Shown: positions 46,219-55,764 of the stretch, one piece after another
Layout of the letters: each line of letters begins with the position of its first letter
Position numbering within the stretch: position 1 is the stretch's first letter
Origin: Candidatus Sulfotelmatobacter sp.
Lineage (GTDB): Bacteria > Acidobacteriota > Terriglobia > Terriglobales > Acidobacteriaceae
Assembly (NCBI GenBank): GCA_025462865.1
Contig: JAOAPI010000006.1
Span: 1 to 64,000, forward strand
DNA: 64,000 bases
Direction of reading: 5' to 3'
Made by a program: the position numbers and the translations under genes
The notes under the pieces: generated by a model
Databases searched by the model: none
What the model was told of the DNA's origin: nothing
Seen by the model: only the letters and a program-made list of their open reading frames with translations

Positions 46219-47492
46219 GAATTCTCTCCACCCTTCAGTCTACGTTGTCAGTTCGGGGGCTGTCGCTCCGGTTTTTTCGCTTCGAATGGTTCTTCGCTCG
46301 TGACTCCAGGATCACGAGCAATCCAGAAGGTGAACCGTGCCGAGCCAGGCTGGCCAGAAGTCGGCTTCGAAAAAACCTGATGCCGTTGATCGTTGATCGT
46401 TATGAGTGCTCCGATCTCCTCGAAGCCCGTTTCTGGATACTTCGTTGTTTCCGACGCTCTCCTGAGATGTACCTCATAGCCGGAGCTTCACGGGTCATGG
46501 GTCTTCAAAGGCAGATATCCAGATAGGACGCCCGCGAGCGGACCTGCAATTCCGCGCAGAGTTATTTAATCTGTTCAACATCGTCAACATGGGGCTACCC
46601 GCGAACATCATCGCGGGTAAAGGGTTCGGCATGATCAGCACGACCGCTGGAACCTCGCGGCAAAATTCAGTTCTCGCTAAATCTCATCTACTGAGGCGCG
46701 TCAGGCAGTGACTCAGGTTTGTGGGACGACATGTTACTCGAAAGTGACGCCTCGACGCTGGCTAAGCCGGATAGATCGTGAGAAACGGGCTAAGCAAAAA
46801 TCATTCCGCGACAGAAGTCGGCTTCAGGGCCTGACCAACCTCAGGGGCTCTCCATCCGAGGTTGTGGTTTACCGCATGGCTGAGTCTCGGCTTGCAGCCG
46901 AGATACCGCTCGGTGCCTGAACCGATGCGTGGCTGAGGAAGGCTGCTTTCAAAGGGACCAGCATGCGCGTCTTAAAACGCTCCCTGATCCGCTCGCATTA
47001 GCAGTTAACGGCAATGAGAAATCCATGCGGTCGCCACCACAGCCAGAGTGGTACTGGTAAGCCGGCCAGTGTGGAGTGCTCGTCAAAAGCAGCCTAAACT
47101 CCCGAGAAGTCGGCTTGGAGGAGATCACCATTGATCCCTTCCGAGTCCGTTTCTGGACCGCCAGACGAAAGGCTCAAGGCTCCCGGATTACTTCCTCATT
47201 GCCGACAAACCGGGAGTTAGGTGACGAGATGCACGTTTGTCATTACTAATCCTCTTTGGGCTTCCTGATTTGTTCCCTGATGAGTGATTGGCGGGTAATC
47301 ATAAAGCGAAGTCTTGGTCAGCCACGCACCTCGATTGACAAGGGCTTAACGGGCAGTTCCCCACATCTATCGTTAACTAGCTCAAAGCCGAACCCCAATG
47401 AATATCCAATTTAACCTTATATTATGGATGTACCCGATCACTGAAGCCGTTTCATTGCTCTCTGATGAACCAAGAAAAGACGTGGATCTTCC
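46219..47492. other. Long intergenic stretch with repeats and a receptor relic
   Basis: About 1.27 kb with no intact gene. It contains two dispersed family-B repeat segments (~46345-46430 with GAAGTCGGCTTCG and CTCGAAGCCCGTTTCTGGAT; ~47100-47155 with GAAGTCGGCTTGGAGGAGAT) and a TonB-receptor C-terminal relic (46541-46694). A CTCGGCTTGCAGCCGAG hairpin is at ~46886. It looks like a graveyard where a receptor gene was lost. Confidence 0.6.
46541..46694 (+). pseudogene. C-terminal relic of a third TonB-dependent receptor
   Basis: Reads DLQFRAELFNLFNIVNMGLP, then ANIIAGKGFGMISTTAGTSRQ, and, after one extra base, IQFSLNLIY followed by TGA 46692-46694. This is the standard C-terminus of Oar-like receptors (FNLFNRVNFG..., ...SRQIQFALKLIF). 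All upstream barrel, plug and signal sequence is missing. It differs from receptors 1 and 2, so a third family member once lay here. Confidence 0.75.
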
Positions 47493-49811
47493 ATGGTAAT
47501 GCCAAGCTTGAAGACTGGCCATGATGCCCGTCGCCGCCGATTCTGGTTAGCGATGTCGGGGTTTGTGATGGCGCTTGTGCTGCTGCCCTTTTCCTATAAA
47601 GTCGAACGTCGCCTGGAGACAGCTGTTCACATCAGGGGCGGGGAATCCGAAAAAGTTGACATGGAACTGGCGCAGCGTTTCCAGTCTCCGTACGCCCACC
47701 GCCTGGTTCTGGTGATCACCGGTATTCCCGATCCGGATTCAGCCAAAGGCGCAGATGCATTGGGCTTCTTAACCAGTTCATTTCGTAGTGTGCCAGCTGT
47801 GTCCGGTGCCATATCGAGTCTGGATTGGCCAGATCCTCTGTTCACTGGGAACAATGGCGGAGCCTTGATCATCGTCGGGTTGGACCCGCACGATGAAACG
47901 ATCGAGGCGCTGGTTCCCAAACTGAGGGCAAGAGCGGACTGGATGGAAGGCCAGCTTAGGTCGCAATACCCCAATATCAAATTGGAGATTACGGGTGAAA
48001 CGCCACTGAACTTCGATCTTCGCAAGGTCAGTGCGGATGACGTCAACCATGCCGAGAAACGAGCGATGCCGGTAACTCTCGTGCTGCTGTTGCTGGCTTT
48101 CGGCAGTCTTGTGGCCGCGCTATTGCCGCTGGGAGTTGGAGTACTCTCAATCTCGATGGCGATGGGTGCGGCTGCGCTACTCGCGCATTATCTGCAGCTA
48201 TCGATTCTGGTGCAGAATCTGGCGACGATGCTCGGCCTTGGCTTGGGCATCGACTATGCATTGCTGATGGTGAGCCGGTTTCGCGAAGCACTGGCCGAGG
48301 GGTATGATCCCGGCCCTGCTGCCGACATTGCCGCCGGGCAAGCGGGGCGCACGCTGATAATCTCGGCCACGACAGTTGCAATCGGATTTTCAGCGCTGCT
48401 GACTGTGCCCATCAGTGAACTGCGCTCCATCGGGATAGCTGGCCTGCTGGTAACCGTTGTAAGTGTCATGCTGTGTACATTCATTCTGCCTTGGGTGCTG
48501 GGTCTGCTAGGGCATCGCATCAATGCCGCCAGAGTGCGCCTTCCAGACAAACGAATCAAAACGCAGGAGAGCCTATGCGCGGCGAGTGAGCGGTGGGTGC
48601 GGTGGGGCAGCATCATAACCCGCCGGCCCTGGACCGCGCTGCTTATGGCCGGGATTCCGCTACTCATCCTTGCATTCCAGGCACGGCGAATCTCTCCTGG
48701 GATTCCAGACCATAACTCGCTCCCGGCCGCAGCCGAGTCGGTGCAAGCACTGCACACGCTTCAAGGCATGGGGCGGTCGGGTATTGTGCAGTCTCTCCGC
48801 GTGATCCTGGAGTTGCCGCCGCAGTCTCCGCCGCTGTCGGCGACTGGATGGCTTGCTGTCAGTCACTTGACGGAACGCTTTCAGAGCGATCCTAGAGCGG
48901 AAGAGGTCGTATCACTTCCGACCCTCACCGGAATGTCTGACACTGCGGATGCCGTCCATGATGTACCCGAGTCAATCCGCAAGAGTTTTCTGCGCAGCGA
49001 TGGCCGAGCGACCTTGATTGAATTGCTGCCCACCGCCGCTCTTTCGCCCAACGCGCAGGTGCAATGGGTACGAGACGTACGTACCTCCGATGTTACGGCG
49101 ATAACCGGCGTTCCCGGCGCGATACTGCGCGTCGGCGGCGTTCCCGCACTCGAAGCAGATTATGACTCTGTAGTAAAAGAGCGGTTGCCGAAAGTGGTCC
49201 TTGGCGTCGTATTGGGAAGCTTGCTGGCACTCATGATCGGGTTACGTTCTTTATTTGCAGCGGTCAAAGCAATTCTGCTCAATCTGCTTTCCGTGGGCGC
49301 TTCATTCGGCGTGTTAGTCGTCGTTTTTCAGGAAGGCCACGGTAGCAAACTCTTTGGCCTCGACGGACCCACCGGCACCGTATACCCGATTGTGCCGATT
49401 CTCTCGTTTGCCATCGTCTTCGGATTGAGCATGGACTATGAGGTTTTCCTGGTCGCCCGAGTCCTCGAAGAACGGCGGCGCGGTCTATCCGAGAGATCAG
49501 CGGTAATCGAGGGCCTGGCGCGGACGGCCGGGCTCATCACGAGCGCCGCGGCAATTATGATTGCCGTCTTTACAGCTTTCACCGTGGGAAGCTTTCTGGT
49601 CGTTCAAATGCTGGGCTTTACGCTCGCCGTGGCGGTGTTCATTGATGCCACAGCGGTGCGGATGGTCGTCGGGCCGGCACTATTGCAACTTGCCGGCGAC
49701 TGGAATTGGTGGCCCTTTGGCTTGTATGGGGCCTCAGCAACATCTGAGAAAGAGCTTATCCCAGACGGCGAACACCGTGGATGCTCCAGTGACTCGCATC
49801 AGCCCAATTAA
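47493..49811 (+). CDS. MMPL/RND superfamily transporter
   Basis: A 772-residue polytopic transporter. Layout: helix 1 (~20-36), a periplasmic domain (LVLVITGIPDPDSAKGADAL), helices 2-6 (~205-360) with GLGLGIDYALLMVSRFREAL carrying the Asp-Tyr pair used for proton coupling, a second periplasmic domain, and helices 7-12 with the mirrored motif FAIVFGLSMDYEVFLVARVL. This is the MMPL (MmpL/HpnN-like) plan used for exporting lipids or hydrophobic compounds. The next gene, convergent and 15 bp away, is a LolA-type lipoprotein-sorting protein; these often occur together, supporting a lipid-transport role. No hopanoid gene is adjacent. Confidence 0.88.
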   Translation: MVMPSLKTGHDARRRRFWLAMSGFVMALVLLPFSYKVERRLETAVHIRGGESEKVDMELAQRFQSPYAHRLVLVITGIPDPDSAKGADALGFLTSSFRSVPAVSGAISSLDWPDPLFTGNNGGALIIVGLDPHDETIEALVPKLRARADWMEGQLRSQYPNIKLEITGETPLNFDLRKVSADDVNHAEKRAMPVTLVLLLLAFGSLVAALLPLGVGVLSISMAMGAAALLAHYLQLSILVQNLATMLGLGLGIDYALLMVSRFREALAEGYDPGPAADIAAGQAGRTLIISATTVAIGFSALLTVPISELRSIGIAGLLVTVVSVMLCTFILPWVLGLLGHRINAARVRLPDKRIKTQESLCAASERWVRWGSIITRRPWTALLMAGIPLLILAFQARRISPGIPDHNSLPAAAESVQALHTLQGMGRSGIVQSLRVILELPPQSPPLSATGWLAVSHLTERFQSDPRAEEVVSLPTLTGMSDTADAVHDVPESIRKSFLRSDGRATLIELLPTAALSPNAQVQWVRDVRTSDVTAITGVPGAILRVGGVPALEADYDSVVKERLPKVVLGVVLGSLLALMIGLRSLFAAVKAILLNLLSVGASFGVLVVVFQEGHGSKLFGLDGPTGTVYPIVPILSFAIVFGLSMDYEVFLVARVLEERRRGLSERSAVIEGLARTAGLITSAAAIMIAVFTAFTVGSFLVVQMLGFTLAVAVFIDATAVRMVVGPALLQLAGDWNWWPFGLYGASATSEKELIPDGEHRGCSSDSHQPN

Positions 49812-49826
49812 GCGATTCGATTTATT

Positions 49827-50696
49827 TCACTTTTCTGCTTGAGCGCCGGACAGGCGAATCTCAAAATCCTTGCGTCCAAGATTTGCCTTTCCCGAGCCCC
49901 CTTCGATTACAAGAATCGAGGAGCCGGGCTTGCCCTGCAGCTTGGCCTCCACTTGGGTCGCAGACCAAACGCCGCTGATCTGCCGCAGCCCATAGTAAAT
50001 GAAATCCTTTTGCTGTCCCGTTCCGCGAAACGTCTTCACCACATGCACGGGGTACAAAATTCCGCGGTCAATCCACGATGTCACCGAATCATAGTAAGTC
50101 CGGTCTTGAGATCCGGACATGCTCTGAAGGACAAAGCACTCCCGTGCTCCGTATTTCTCAGGGGCCAGGAGTTTCTGATTCTTCCAGAAGAACTGGCTCT
50201 CTACCATGTCTTCATAGGAGAAGTCTGTTCCCACTAGGGGATCGTTCCAACGGTCGAATGGCAACACGCTGGCGGCCTTCTCGCCAGGACGTACCGCCTC
50301 GATGGTCACGTGCCCACTCACGCTCATATAAAGAAGAAGGCTCGTCTTCTCTGAGCCAGGCGCCGAGATCTCGCATAGCACACGCAGACCATCGGGAAAC
50401 CAGTGAGCCTTGGCGACAAACTTGTAGATCGTGCGCTTGCCGTTGCCTTCTACCCGCGTGAGTCGCCCAGTCACGCGGTAGTCCAATTTCTGAATACGCT
50501 GGCGCGAGCCAGTCAGCACAGTCTGCAGGTCAGGATTCGCCGCGAAGGTCCGCGATGGATGCACCAGCGACAACAGCACCAGCAAAGCGATGGACGCTTG
50601 GATCGTCCCAAAGACGCAATTCGCGCATCTGACCCCTGGATACCGGCCAAACTTGCGTCTGCGAGGGAGCATTACGACTCGGCGCAGGAAGGTCAT
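49827..50696 (-). CDS. Outer-membrane lipoprotein-sorting (LolA-like) protein
   Basis: A ~289-residue exported protein. Start is uncertain: ATG 50696 or 50672 both precede a signal sequence (FGTIQASIALLVLLSLVHPS). The mature part has the half-barrel strand pattern of LolA/DUF4292-like proteins: RQRIQKLDYRVTGRLTRVEG, APGSEKTSLLLYMSVSGHVT, GTDFSYEDMVESQFFWKNQK (a family-typical phrase) and LYPVHVVKTFRGTGQQKDFI. Members carry lipids or lipoproteins across the periplasm and are frequently beside MMPL transporters, as here. The two stops are 15 bp apart and convergent, with no room for a separate terminator. Confidence 0.8.
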   Translation of the reverse strand: MTFLRRVVMLPRRRKFGRYPGVRCANCVFGTIQASIALLVLLSLVHPSRTFAANPDLQTVLTGSRQRIQKLDYRVTGRLTRVEGNGKRTIYKFVAKAHWFPDGLRVLCEISAPGSEKTSLLLYMSVSGHVTIEAVRPGEKAASVLPFDRWNDPLVGTDFSYEDMVESQFFWKNQKLLAPEKYGARECFVLQSMSGSQDRTYYDSVTSWIDRGILYPVHVVKTFRGTGQQKDFIYYGLRQISGVWSATQVEAKLQGKPGSSILVIEGGSGKANLGRKDFEIRLSGAQAEK

Positions 50697-50785
50697 AGCT
50701 AATGTATACAACCAAACTCCGTATAGCACTCAGGGCGACGGGAAGTGATCCATTTGGCGCTCCAGATTGCGCTAGCGGCAAGCAG

Positions 50786-51886
50786 CTAATTCGCGATTAG
50801 CTCCAAAGATAGGTGGGTGATGTCCCCAACGACCTCTACTCCTGCCTTTCTGGTCGACCATTTCGATTCGACGCTGGCATCGACCGTCACTATTGCCCAG
50901 TACTCCCCAGGAAGGACCTGATTAAACACAAAAGAGCCACTCGCCCCTGCATCTGCTGTGTACGCGAGCAAGGGTTGGCTCGCGCTCATCAACATCACCT
51001 TGACCTTGGCTGGTAGCTGGGGGTTGTCGGAGTTGGACACCGTTCCGCTGACTGAGAATGTCGCTTGAGACGGAACGTTGAATACGAGATCGGACGGGGT
51101 GTGACCTGGGATGACTATCGCGGTTGCCTCAGACAGATCGGTGACACCGGGGAAGTAGACAAATGAAGTCAGGGTTTCCTCGATCCTATTCACAAAGAGT
51201 AGAAGATACTTGCCCGGATTGATGTCTGTGACGCAAAAGGAGCCGTCATTATCAGGTCCGGCTTCGCTATTTGGAACCGGGGATTTACTGCCTACTCGGA
51301 CAAGCAGGACCTGACTATCAATAGAACCAGTTGGGTCCGTCGGAACGATTCGGCCACATAGCTTGCTTGTTCTGGTCGATGCTCCTTTGTTCGCTGCTGG
51401 TGCCACGCGCTTCCCTCCAATGTAAGCTGAATACCCGGGGCCCTTCTCCAACCGTGTTGTTCTAGTACAGATGTTTGTAGACAGTTCGCCGGCCTCGTCT
51501 TTGGAGGCATAGACGAGGTACTGCTTCCCAACTTCAAAATCGAATCCACAGTCACCACCACCGAGGCCCGTACTAAGCCGCACAGGCCTCCGCTGATCAC
51601 CGCGATAGGAGTGCAATATCTCCAACGAGACCAGGATTACGGGACCATCTTGGTCGGGGTCGGCAGCTACAGTTGGTATGACATCTCCAATTTGCGCGTC
51701 CTTCAATTTCCATCTCAACTCGACACTTTCGACTTTACCTTCGAATATTGCGTCAGCTCCGGTCCAAGCCGCCAATTCTGACGCAGTCTCGATCTCCGGT
51801 GGTGGTGCAGCGCACGTACAACCAAAAACAGCCGCAGGGCTTAAGGTGAGTCCAAGAATGACTGCCGCAATGAATTGAACACGCAT
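50786..51886 (-). CDS. Secreted protein with TIMP/NTR-like N-terminal domain and beta-sandwich repeats
   Basis: A ~366-residue exported protein. ATG 51886 gives a signal peptide (VQFIAAVILGLTLSPAAVFG) with the mature protein beginning CTCAAPP, the CxC start typical of the TIMP/netrin (NTR) domain. Further cysteines lie in GGGDCGFDF, NICTRTT and SKLCGRI. Then come two carboxypeptidase-regulatory-like sandwiches (DNDGSFCVTDINPGKYLLLF; GASGSFVFNQVLPGEYWAIV). NTR domains bind or inhibit metalloproteases in animals; in bacteria the role is unknown. A link to the M14 peptidase of this region would be speculation. Confidence 0.72.
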   Translation of the reverse strand: MRVQFIAAVILGLTLSPAAVFGCTCAAPPPEIETASELAAWTGADAIFEGKVESVELRWKLKDAQIGDVIPTVAADPDQDGPVILVSLEILHSYRGDQRRPVRLSTGLGGGDCGFDFEVGKQYLVYASKDEAGELSTNICTRTTRLEKGPGYSAYIGGKRVAPAANKGASTRTSKLCGRIVPTDPTGSIDSQVLLVRVGSKSPVPNSEAGPDNDGSFCVTDINPGKYLLLFVNRIEETLTSFVYFPGVTDLSEATAIVIPGHTPSDLVFNVPSQATFSVSGTVSNSDNPQLPAKVKVMLMSASQPLLAYTADAGASGSFVFNQVLPGEYWAIVTVDASVESKWSTRKAGVEVVGDITHLSLELIAN

Positions 51887-52421
51887 TCTGATCCCGTAGA
51901 TTGATGAGTATACGCGTTTCGAAGCAGCTTCAAAATTACAGAATTTGAAGGGCCGTTGACCGAAAGTCATGAAACTGAGTCTTGGCGTGGATTAACCGCC
52001 GTTATAGGCTCCGGATTACTCCCCGAAAGTCGGCTTGTAGGAAGTCATTGTTGTACGCTTCGCAACCCATTCTTGGCGGATGACGGGCAAACTTGACGTA
52101 ACCGGTGGCGACTTATCGGCTGTCAGCCAAAGACAGCTTATCGAACGGTCGGTTGTTTTCGAAATTTGGCAGCTTCTTGGCACCAATCGAGTGGCACATA
52201 GTAAATAACGCAGATCGAAACCTCTCAACCTACTCTGCTCCGGGAATTTCAAAAGGTCTCTGTTGCGAGGGTCGGAAATGAGGAGCGATACACTGACGGC
52301 AGGACGTCCGCCATTGCCGAAGTCTTGAGGAAAGCAGGGAGCGGCGTTCATGTCCACCCCTATCAGAAGTGGCTTGTCGCGATCGCCTAATAGCCCTGAC
52401 TCGACCTCATCCAAGGTGAGG
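51887..52421. other. Intergenic stretch with family-B repeat
   Basis: About 535 bp. Bases ~52025-52110 contain GAAAGTCGGCTTGTAGGAAG and GGCGGATGACGGGCAAAC, matching the repeat near 44690. A minus-strand frame at 52016-52414 runs through this repeat and is not supported as a gene. Confidence 0.5.
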
Positions 52422-53726
52422 CTAGTGCGCTATTTCAAACACTGTTCCCCCTAAGTTGGACCCGGCGCCAGAGGTTGTGCCGTAGAAATTGCCTGCGGCA
52501 TCGAGAATCATGCCGGCCTCGGGGAACTCTCCATCATTTTTGAACGCCCCAAAATTATGCACTATCCTCTCGGCCCAAGTCCCGCCAGTGGCAAGCGTCA
52601 ACTTGAACACCGTGCCACATCCGAGGCCACTACAATTCGGAAGTGTACTGTCGCCACCATAAATAGTGGTGCCGTAAAGATTGCCCGCGGCATCGAAGAT
52701 CAGTCCCGATACCGGCTGGTAACCATCCTTGCCGTTGTTGGTGAAGTAATGCAGCGTCTTTTTGGTCCAGCCCCGGGCACTGGGCGACAACTCAAACACC
52801 GTGCCGCAACCAATGGAGCAATTCTTACCGACTCCCCCCAGGTAGGTCGTACCGTACACATTGCCGGCAGTATCGAAAACTAGGGCGCCCTGAGGTTGGT
52901 AGCCGCCCGAGCTGGTGCTGAATCCATGCAGCACTCTTAGTGTCCAGTTTCCGCCCGGAACGTCCGCCAACTCGAACACTGTGCCCCCATAGTAAGGGCC
53001 GCCTAGCTCGGTTGTGCCGTACAGGTTACCGGCAGAATCAAAGACCATGGTTGAGTTCGGCGCCTGGCCATCATTGCCATCAAAGCTGTGCAGGATGATT
53101 TCGTTCCAGTTCTCTCCCGACGTCCGGGACAATTTGAATATCGTTCCCCAACCGAATGCTCCGCCGGCGACGGTCGTGCCGTAGAGGTTGCCGGAGTCAT
53201 CGAAGGTCAAGCCTCCCCAGGGACTGCCTCCGTCCGCACAGCCGGGCAGTGAACCGAAGGTATGCAGCACCCGTTCCTTCCAACCGCCGGTCAAAGTGGG
53301 CGACAACTCGAATGCAGTGCCACCGCCAAAGATGCCGCAATTCGTACCAGTACCACCGTAGTAAGCCACGCCGTAGAAGTTACCGACCCCATCAGTGACC
53401 AGACCGCCCTGCGGATAATAGCCTTCATTGTCGCCGTTGTGAAAGACATGCAGAACCGTTTCGTTCCACCCTCCGCCTGGTTGGGGAGATAGTTCGAAAC
53501 CCGTGCCCCCGTTGTCAATGCCGCCTTCCAAAGTCGTCCCGTAAAGATTGCCTGCCCCGTCGAAAATCAAGGTTGAAGTTGGTTTCCACGGTGCGAATGA
53601 GTTGTCATTGAAGTTATAGAGCACCGTTTCCTGCGCCGTCGCAAAAACGCCGGTGACAAATATAGTCGCAGCAAGAACAGCGAATGCCGAAGTCAGGCTG
53701 AGTGTCCGTTTCTTGGTTTGCATCAT
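52422..53726 (-). CDS. Secreted GloVer-type tandem-repeat protein
   Basis: A ~435-residue exported protein made almost wholly of repeats. ATG 53726 (or 53723) follows CAAGGAGGACGG and starts a signal peptide (LTSAFAVLAATIFVTGVFAT). About eight repeats of ~45 residues share the pattern FDxAGNLYGTTxxGG...GTVFEL (for example FDGAGNLYGTTLEGG, FDSAGNLYGTTELGG, FDAAGNLYGTTIYGG). This is the choice-of-anchor GloVer repeat, thought to build a propeller or solenoid on exported proteins. No anchor domain is visible at the C-terminus, which ends in a repeat (GGTVFEIAH). The DNA repeats are themselves similar, so copy number may vary between strains. Confidence 0.85.
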   Translation of the reverse strand: MMQTKKRTLSLTSAFAVLAATIFVTGVFATAQETVLYNFNDNSFAPWKPTSTLIFDGAGNLYGTTLEGGIDNGGTGFELSPQPGGGWNETVLHVFHNGDNEGYYPQGGLVTDGVGNFYGVAYYGGTGTNCGIFGGGTAFELSPTLTGGWKERVLHTFGSLPGCADGGSPWGGLTFDDSGNLYGTTVAGGAFGWGTIFKLSRTSGENWNEIILHSFDGNDGQAPNSTMVFDSAGNLYGTTELGGPYYGGTVFELADVPGGNWTLRVLHGFSTSSGGYQPQGALVFDTAGNVYGTTYLGGVGKNCSIGCGTVFELSPSARGWTKKTLHYFTNNGKDGYQPVSGLIFDAAGNLYGTTIYGGDSTLPNCSGLGCGTVFKLTLATGGTWAERIVHNFGAFKNDGEFPEAGMILDAAGNFYGTTSGAGSNLGGTVFEIAH

Positions 53727-54279
53727 CCGTCCTCCTTGAGAAAAGCACTTCGGGACAAGCTTGGGCTCTTTAGCAGGAGCGAAGGTTGCACGGGCAAAGC
53801 CCGGTGTCAAGATGAAGGATCTTGCGATCTGCAAGTGGTAAACCATGGCCCCGGGAAGCAAGCCTACCAAGGCAACCAATGAAGAGGGAGGCGCGTTTTC
53901 TCTCGTCGGCGGGTACATCACCGGTAGGCAGCTTGAACTCGTGCCGAACGAACGAATCGTGCCAAGCGTGGAGAACGAGAGGTTGGGAACCGGGTGTTTT
54001 TTCAAGCGTAAAATTCCAGCTCACCGGACAAGGCGCCGGGACAAAGATCATTTTTGACCGTACGGGCTTTCCTAAAGGTCAGCGCGACCATCTCGCAGCG
54101 GGATGGCAAAGAATCTACTGGGAGCCGCTCGCGAAATTCTTCGTGTAGTTGCGACGATTCGCGCCTAGAGGTAGTGTTGCTGTGACTCACTACAACGAAA
54201 ACCGCTACTATCCTCGACAAGGCTGACCGCCTGTCTGTAGTTCTGCCCACCTCGATCCAAGCGGGAGGATCGCGCCACA
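53727..54279. other. Intergenic stretch without a supported gene
   Basis: About 550 bp between two minus-strand genes. Frames on both strands lack ribosome sites and motifs. The promoter of the GloVer gene should lie at its left side. Confidence 0.4.
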
Positions 54280-55764
54280 CTAGGCAGCAGACTCGCGTTG
54301 AGGCTGTCTGCGAGTTCCCACATGTAAGGGAATGGTGGCTTGCAGTACGGTGCCCTTCTCATCCGACTGAACTCGTAACTCCCCACCGAGATCAACGAGA
54401 CGTGCTCGCATTCCCGCTAGACCAACCCCAGCATTACCTGATCTTTGAAATTGTTCCATGACCCGATGAGGGATGCCCCGTCCAGCATCCCTTACAGCCA
54501 GACTGACCCTTTCAGCATCGACCTCTATTTTAATCTCTACCGTCGGACTTCCAGAATGGCGGTGTACGTTCGTCAGGCTTTCCTGAAGAATGCGGAAAAG
54601 CGCGAGTTCAACGGACCTGGTTAATCGATCCATTTTCTCGGGAAAGCTCAACTTCGCCTGAATTCCGCCGCGTTGAGCAAAGCCATCGACGTACCATCGG
54701 GCGGCAGACTCAAATCCCGCCTCGTCGAGCAAGGGTGGATGAAGCAAATAGGAGATAGTCCTAGTCTCTTTTAGACATTCTTCGACGGCGTGCAAACATT
54801 GGGAAAGAAGCTCTGGTTGTTTAAGATCACCCCGTCCCAATCCGTTCATTGCATCGAGATTCATCTTTATGATCGTAAGATACTGACCGATGCTGTCGTG
54901 AAGATTGCGTCCAAATCGACGTCGCTCCTCATCCTGCGATTGCAGCAGGCTGATTGTGAGTTTCCGCAACGCACCAGTTCTTTCCTCGATCAGGCTTTCG
55001 AGCTTGGTATTACTCAGCCGAAGCGCTAGTTCTTTCTTTTCACCTCTGGCCAGTCCTAAATTGAGGGCGTCCAGCGACGTCAGAAGTTGATAAGCGGAGG
55101 AAGCAAATCTTCCCAAAGAAAGCATCAACCGTTCATCTTCCGCGTCGAACTTCCGTTGAGAATTGTGAGCGACCGCCCAAATGGTTCCAACGGCTTTCCC
55201 CCGGACGTAGAAAGGAACGAGCAAAGCCTCTTCGACCGCAGGGGTGACAGTTTGGAAGTACGTGTAGCGGAGTGCAACATTGCGAAATAATAATGGAGTG
55301 TTGCAGTCAAGCACGTCGCCGCAGGGACCGAAGTTTCGCGGGGTTCCGCCTCCGATGTGCTGTTTCCATTCCCCCGCTATTGCGGGCCAGCAGAATTTCG
55401 CTTCCCCTTCGTCGGTCGTCAATAGGCTGATGCCCGCTGAGCCGCTCTGGCAGACCTCAAGAATCGTGTCGGCAAGTGTCTGAAGAACGGTACGTGGCGT
55501 ATCCGCCAGCGCGTTGGATAGAACCAATAGCGCGCCATTCTCCTTCTGATAATCCGGCGGACGTGACCGGCGACGACGCAACTCTTCCGTGCAAAGGATT
55601 GATTCCAGAGGAACCGCCCCCGCATCTATGACGCCGCTTTTCTGGGATTCCGCAGATTGGGTCACAATTTGCGATACATCTGTTTGCAAAGGCATCTGCG
55701 AGAGGCTGCTAGGCCGTCTTCCTTGAATGTTTTGTGACAGATTTCCATAATTCTTATCGGTCAC
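54280..55764 (-). CDS. GAF-domain sensor histidine kinase (NarX/HisKA_3 type)
   Basis: A 494-residue cytoplasmic kinase without membrane helices. Residues ~75-235 form a GAF domain (LADTILEVCQSGSAGISLLT, VPFYVRGKAVGTIWAVAHNS). A short coiled coil (~240-270) leads to the HisKA_3 dimerisation domain with phospho-acceptor His289 in RRRFGRNLHDSIGQYL. HATPase_c follows with RILQESLTNVHRHSG, VRDAGRGIP and GVGLAGMRARLVDLGG. Such kinases normally pair with NarL/FixJ-type response regulators; none is next to it. The receiver-like gene 490 bp away on the other strand lacks a clear phospho-acceptor. The GAF ligand is unknown. Confidence 0.9.
   Translation of the reverse strand: MTDKNYGNLSQNIQGRRPSSLSQMPLQTDVSQIVTQSAESQKSGVIDAGAVPLESILCTEELRRRRSRPPDYQKENGALLVLSNALADTPRTVLQTLADTILEVCQSGSAGISLLTTDEGEAKFCWPAIAGEWKQHIGGGTPRNFGPCGDVLDCNTPLLFRNVALRYTYFQTVTPAVEEALLVPFYVRGKAVGTIWAVAHNSQRKFDAEDERLMLSLGRFASSAYQLLTSLDALNLGLARGEKKELALRLSNTKLESLIEERTGALRKLTISLLQSQDEERRRFGRNLHDSIGQYLTIIKMNLDAMNGLGRGDLKQPELLSQCLHAVEECLKETRTISYLLHPPLLDEAGFESAARWYVDGFAQRGGIQAKLSFPEKMDRLTRSVELALFRILQESLTNVHRHSGSPTVEIKIEVDAERVSLAVRDAGRGIPHRVMEQFQRSGNAGVGLAGMRARLVDLGGELRVQSDEKGTVLQATIPLHVGTRRQPQRESAA

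Noticed and set aside
52016-52414. 132-residue open frame on the minus strand
   Set aside because: Runs through a dispersed repeat, has no ribosome site or recognisable motif.
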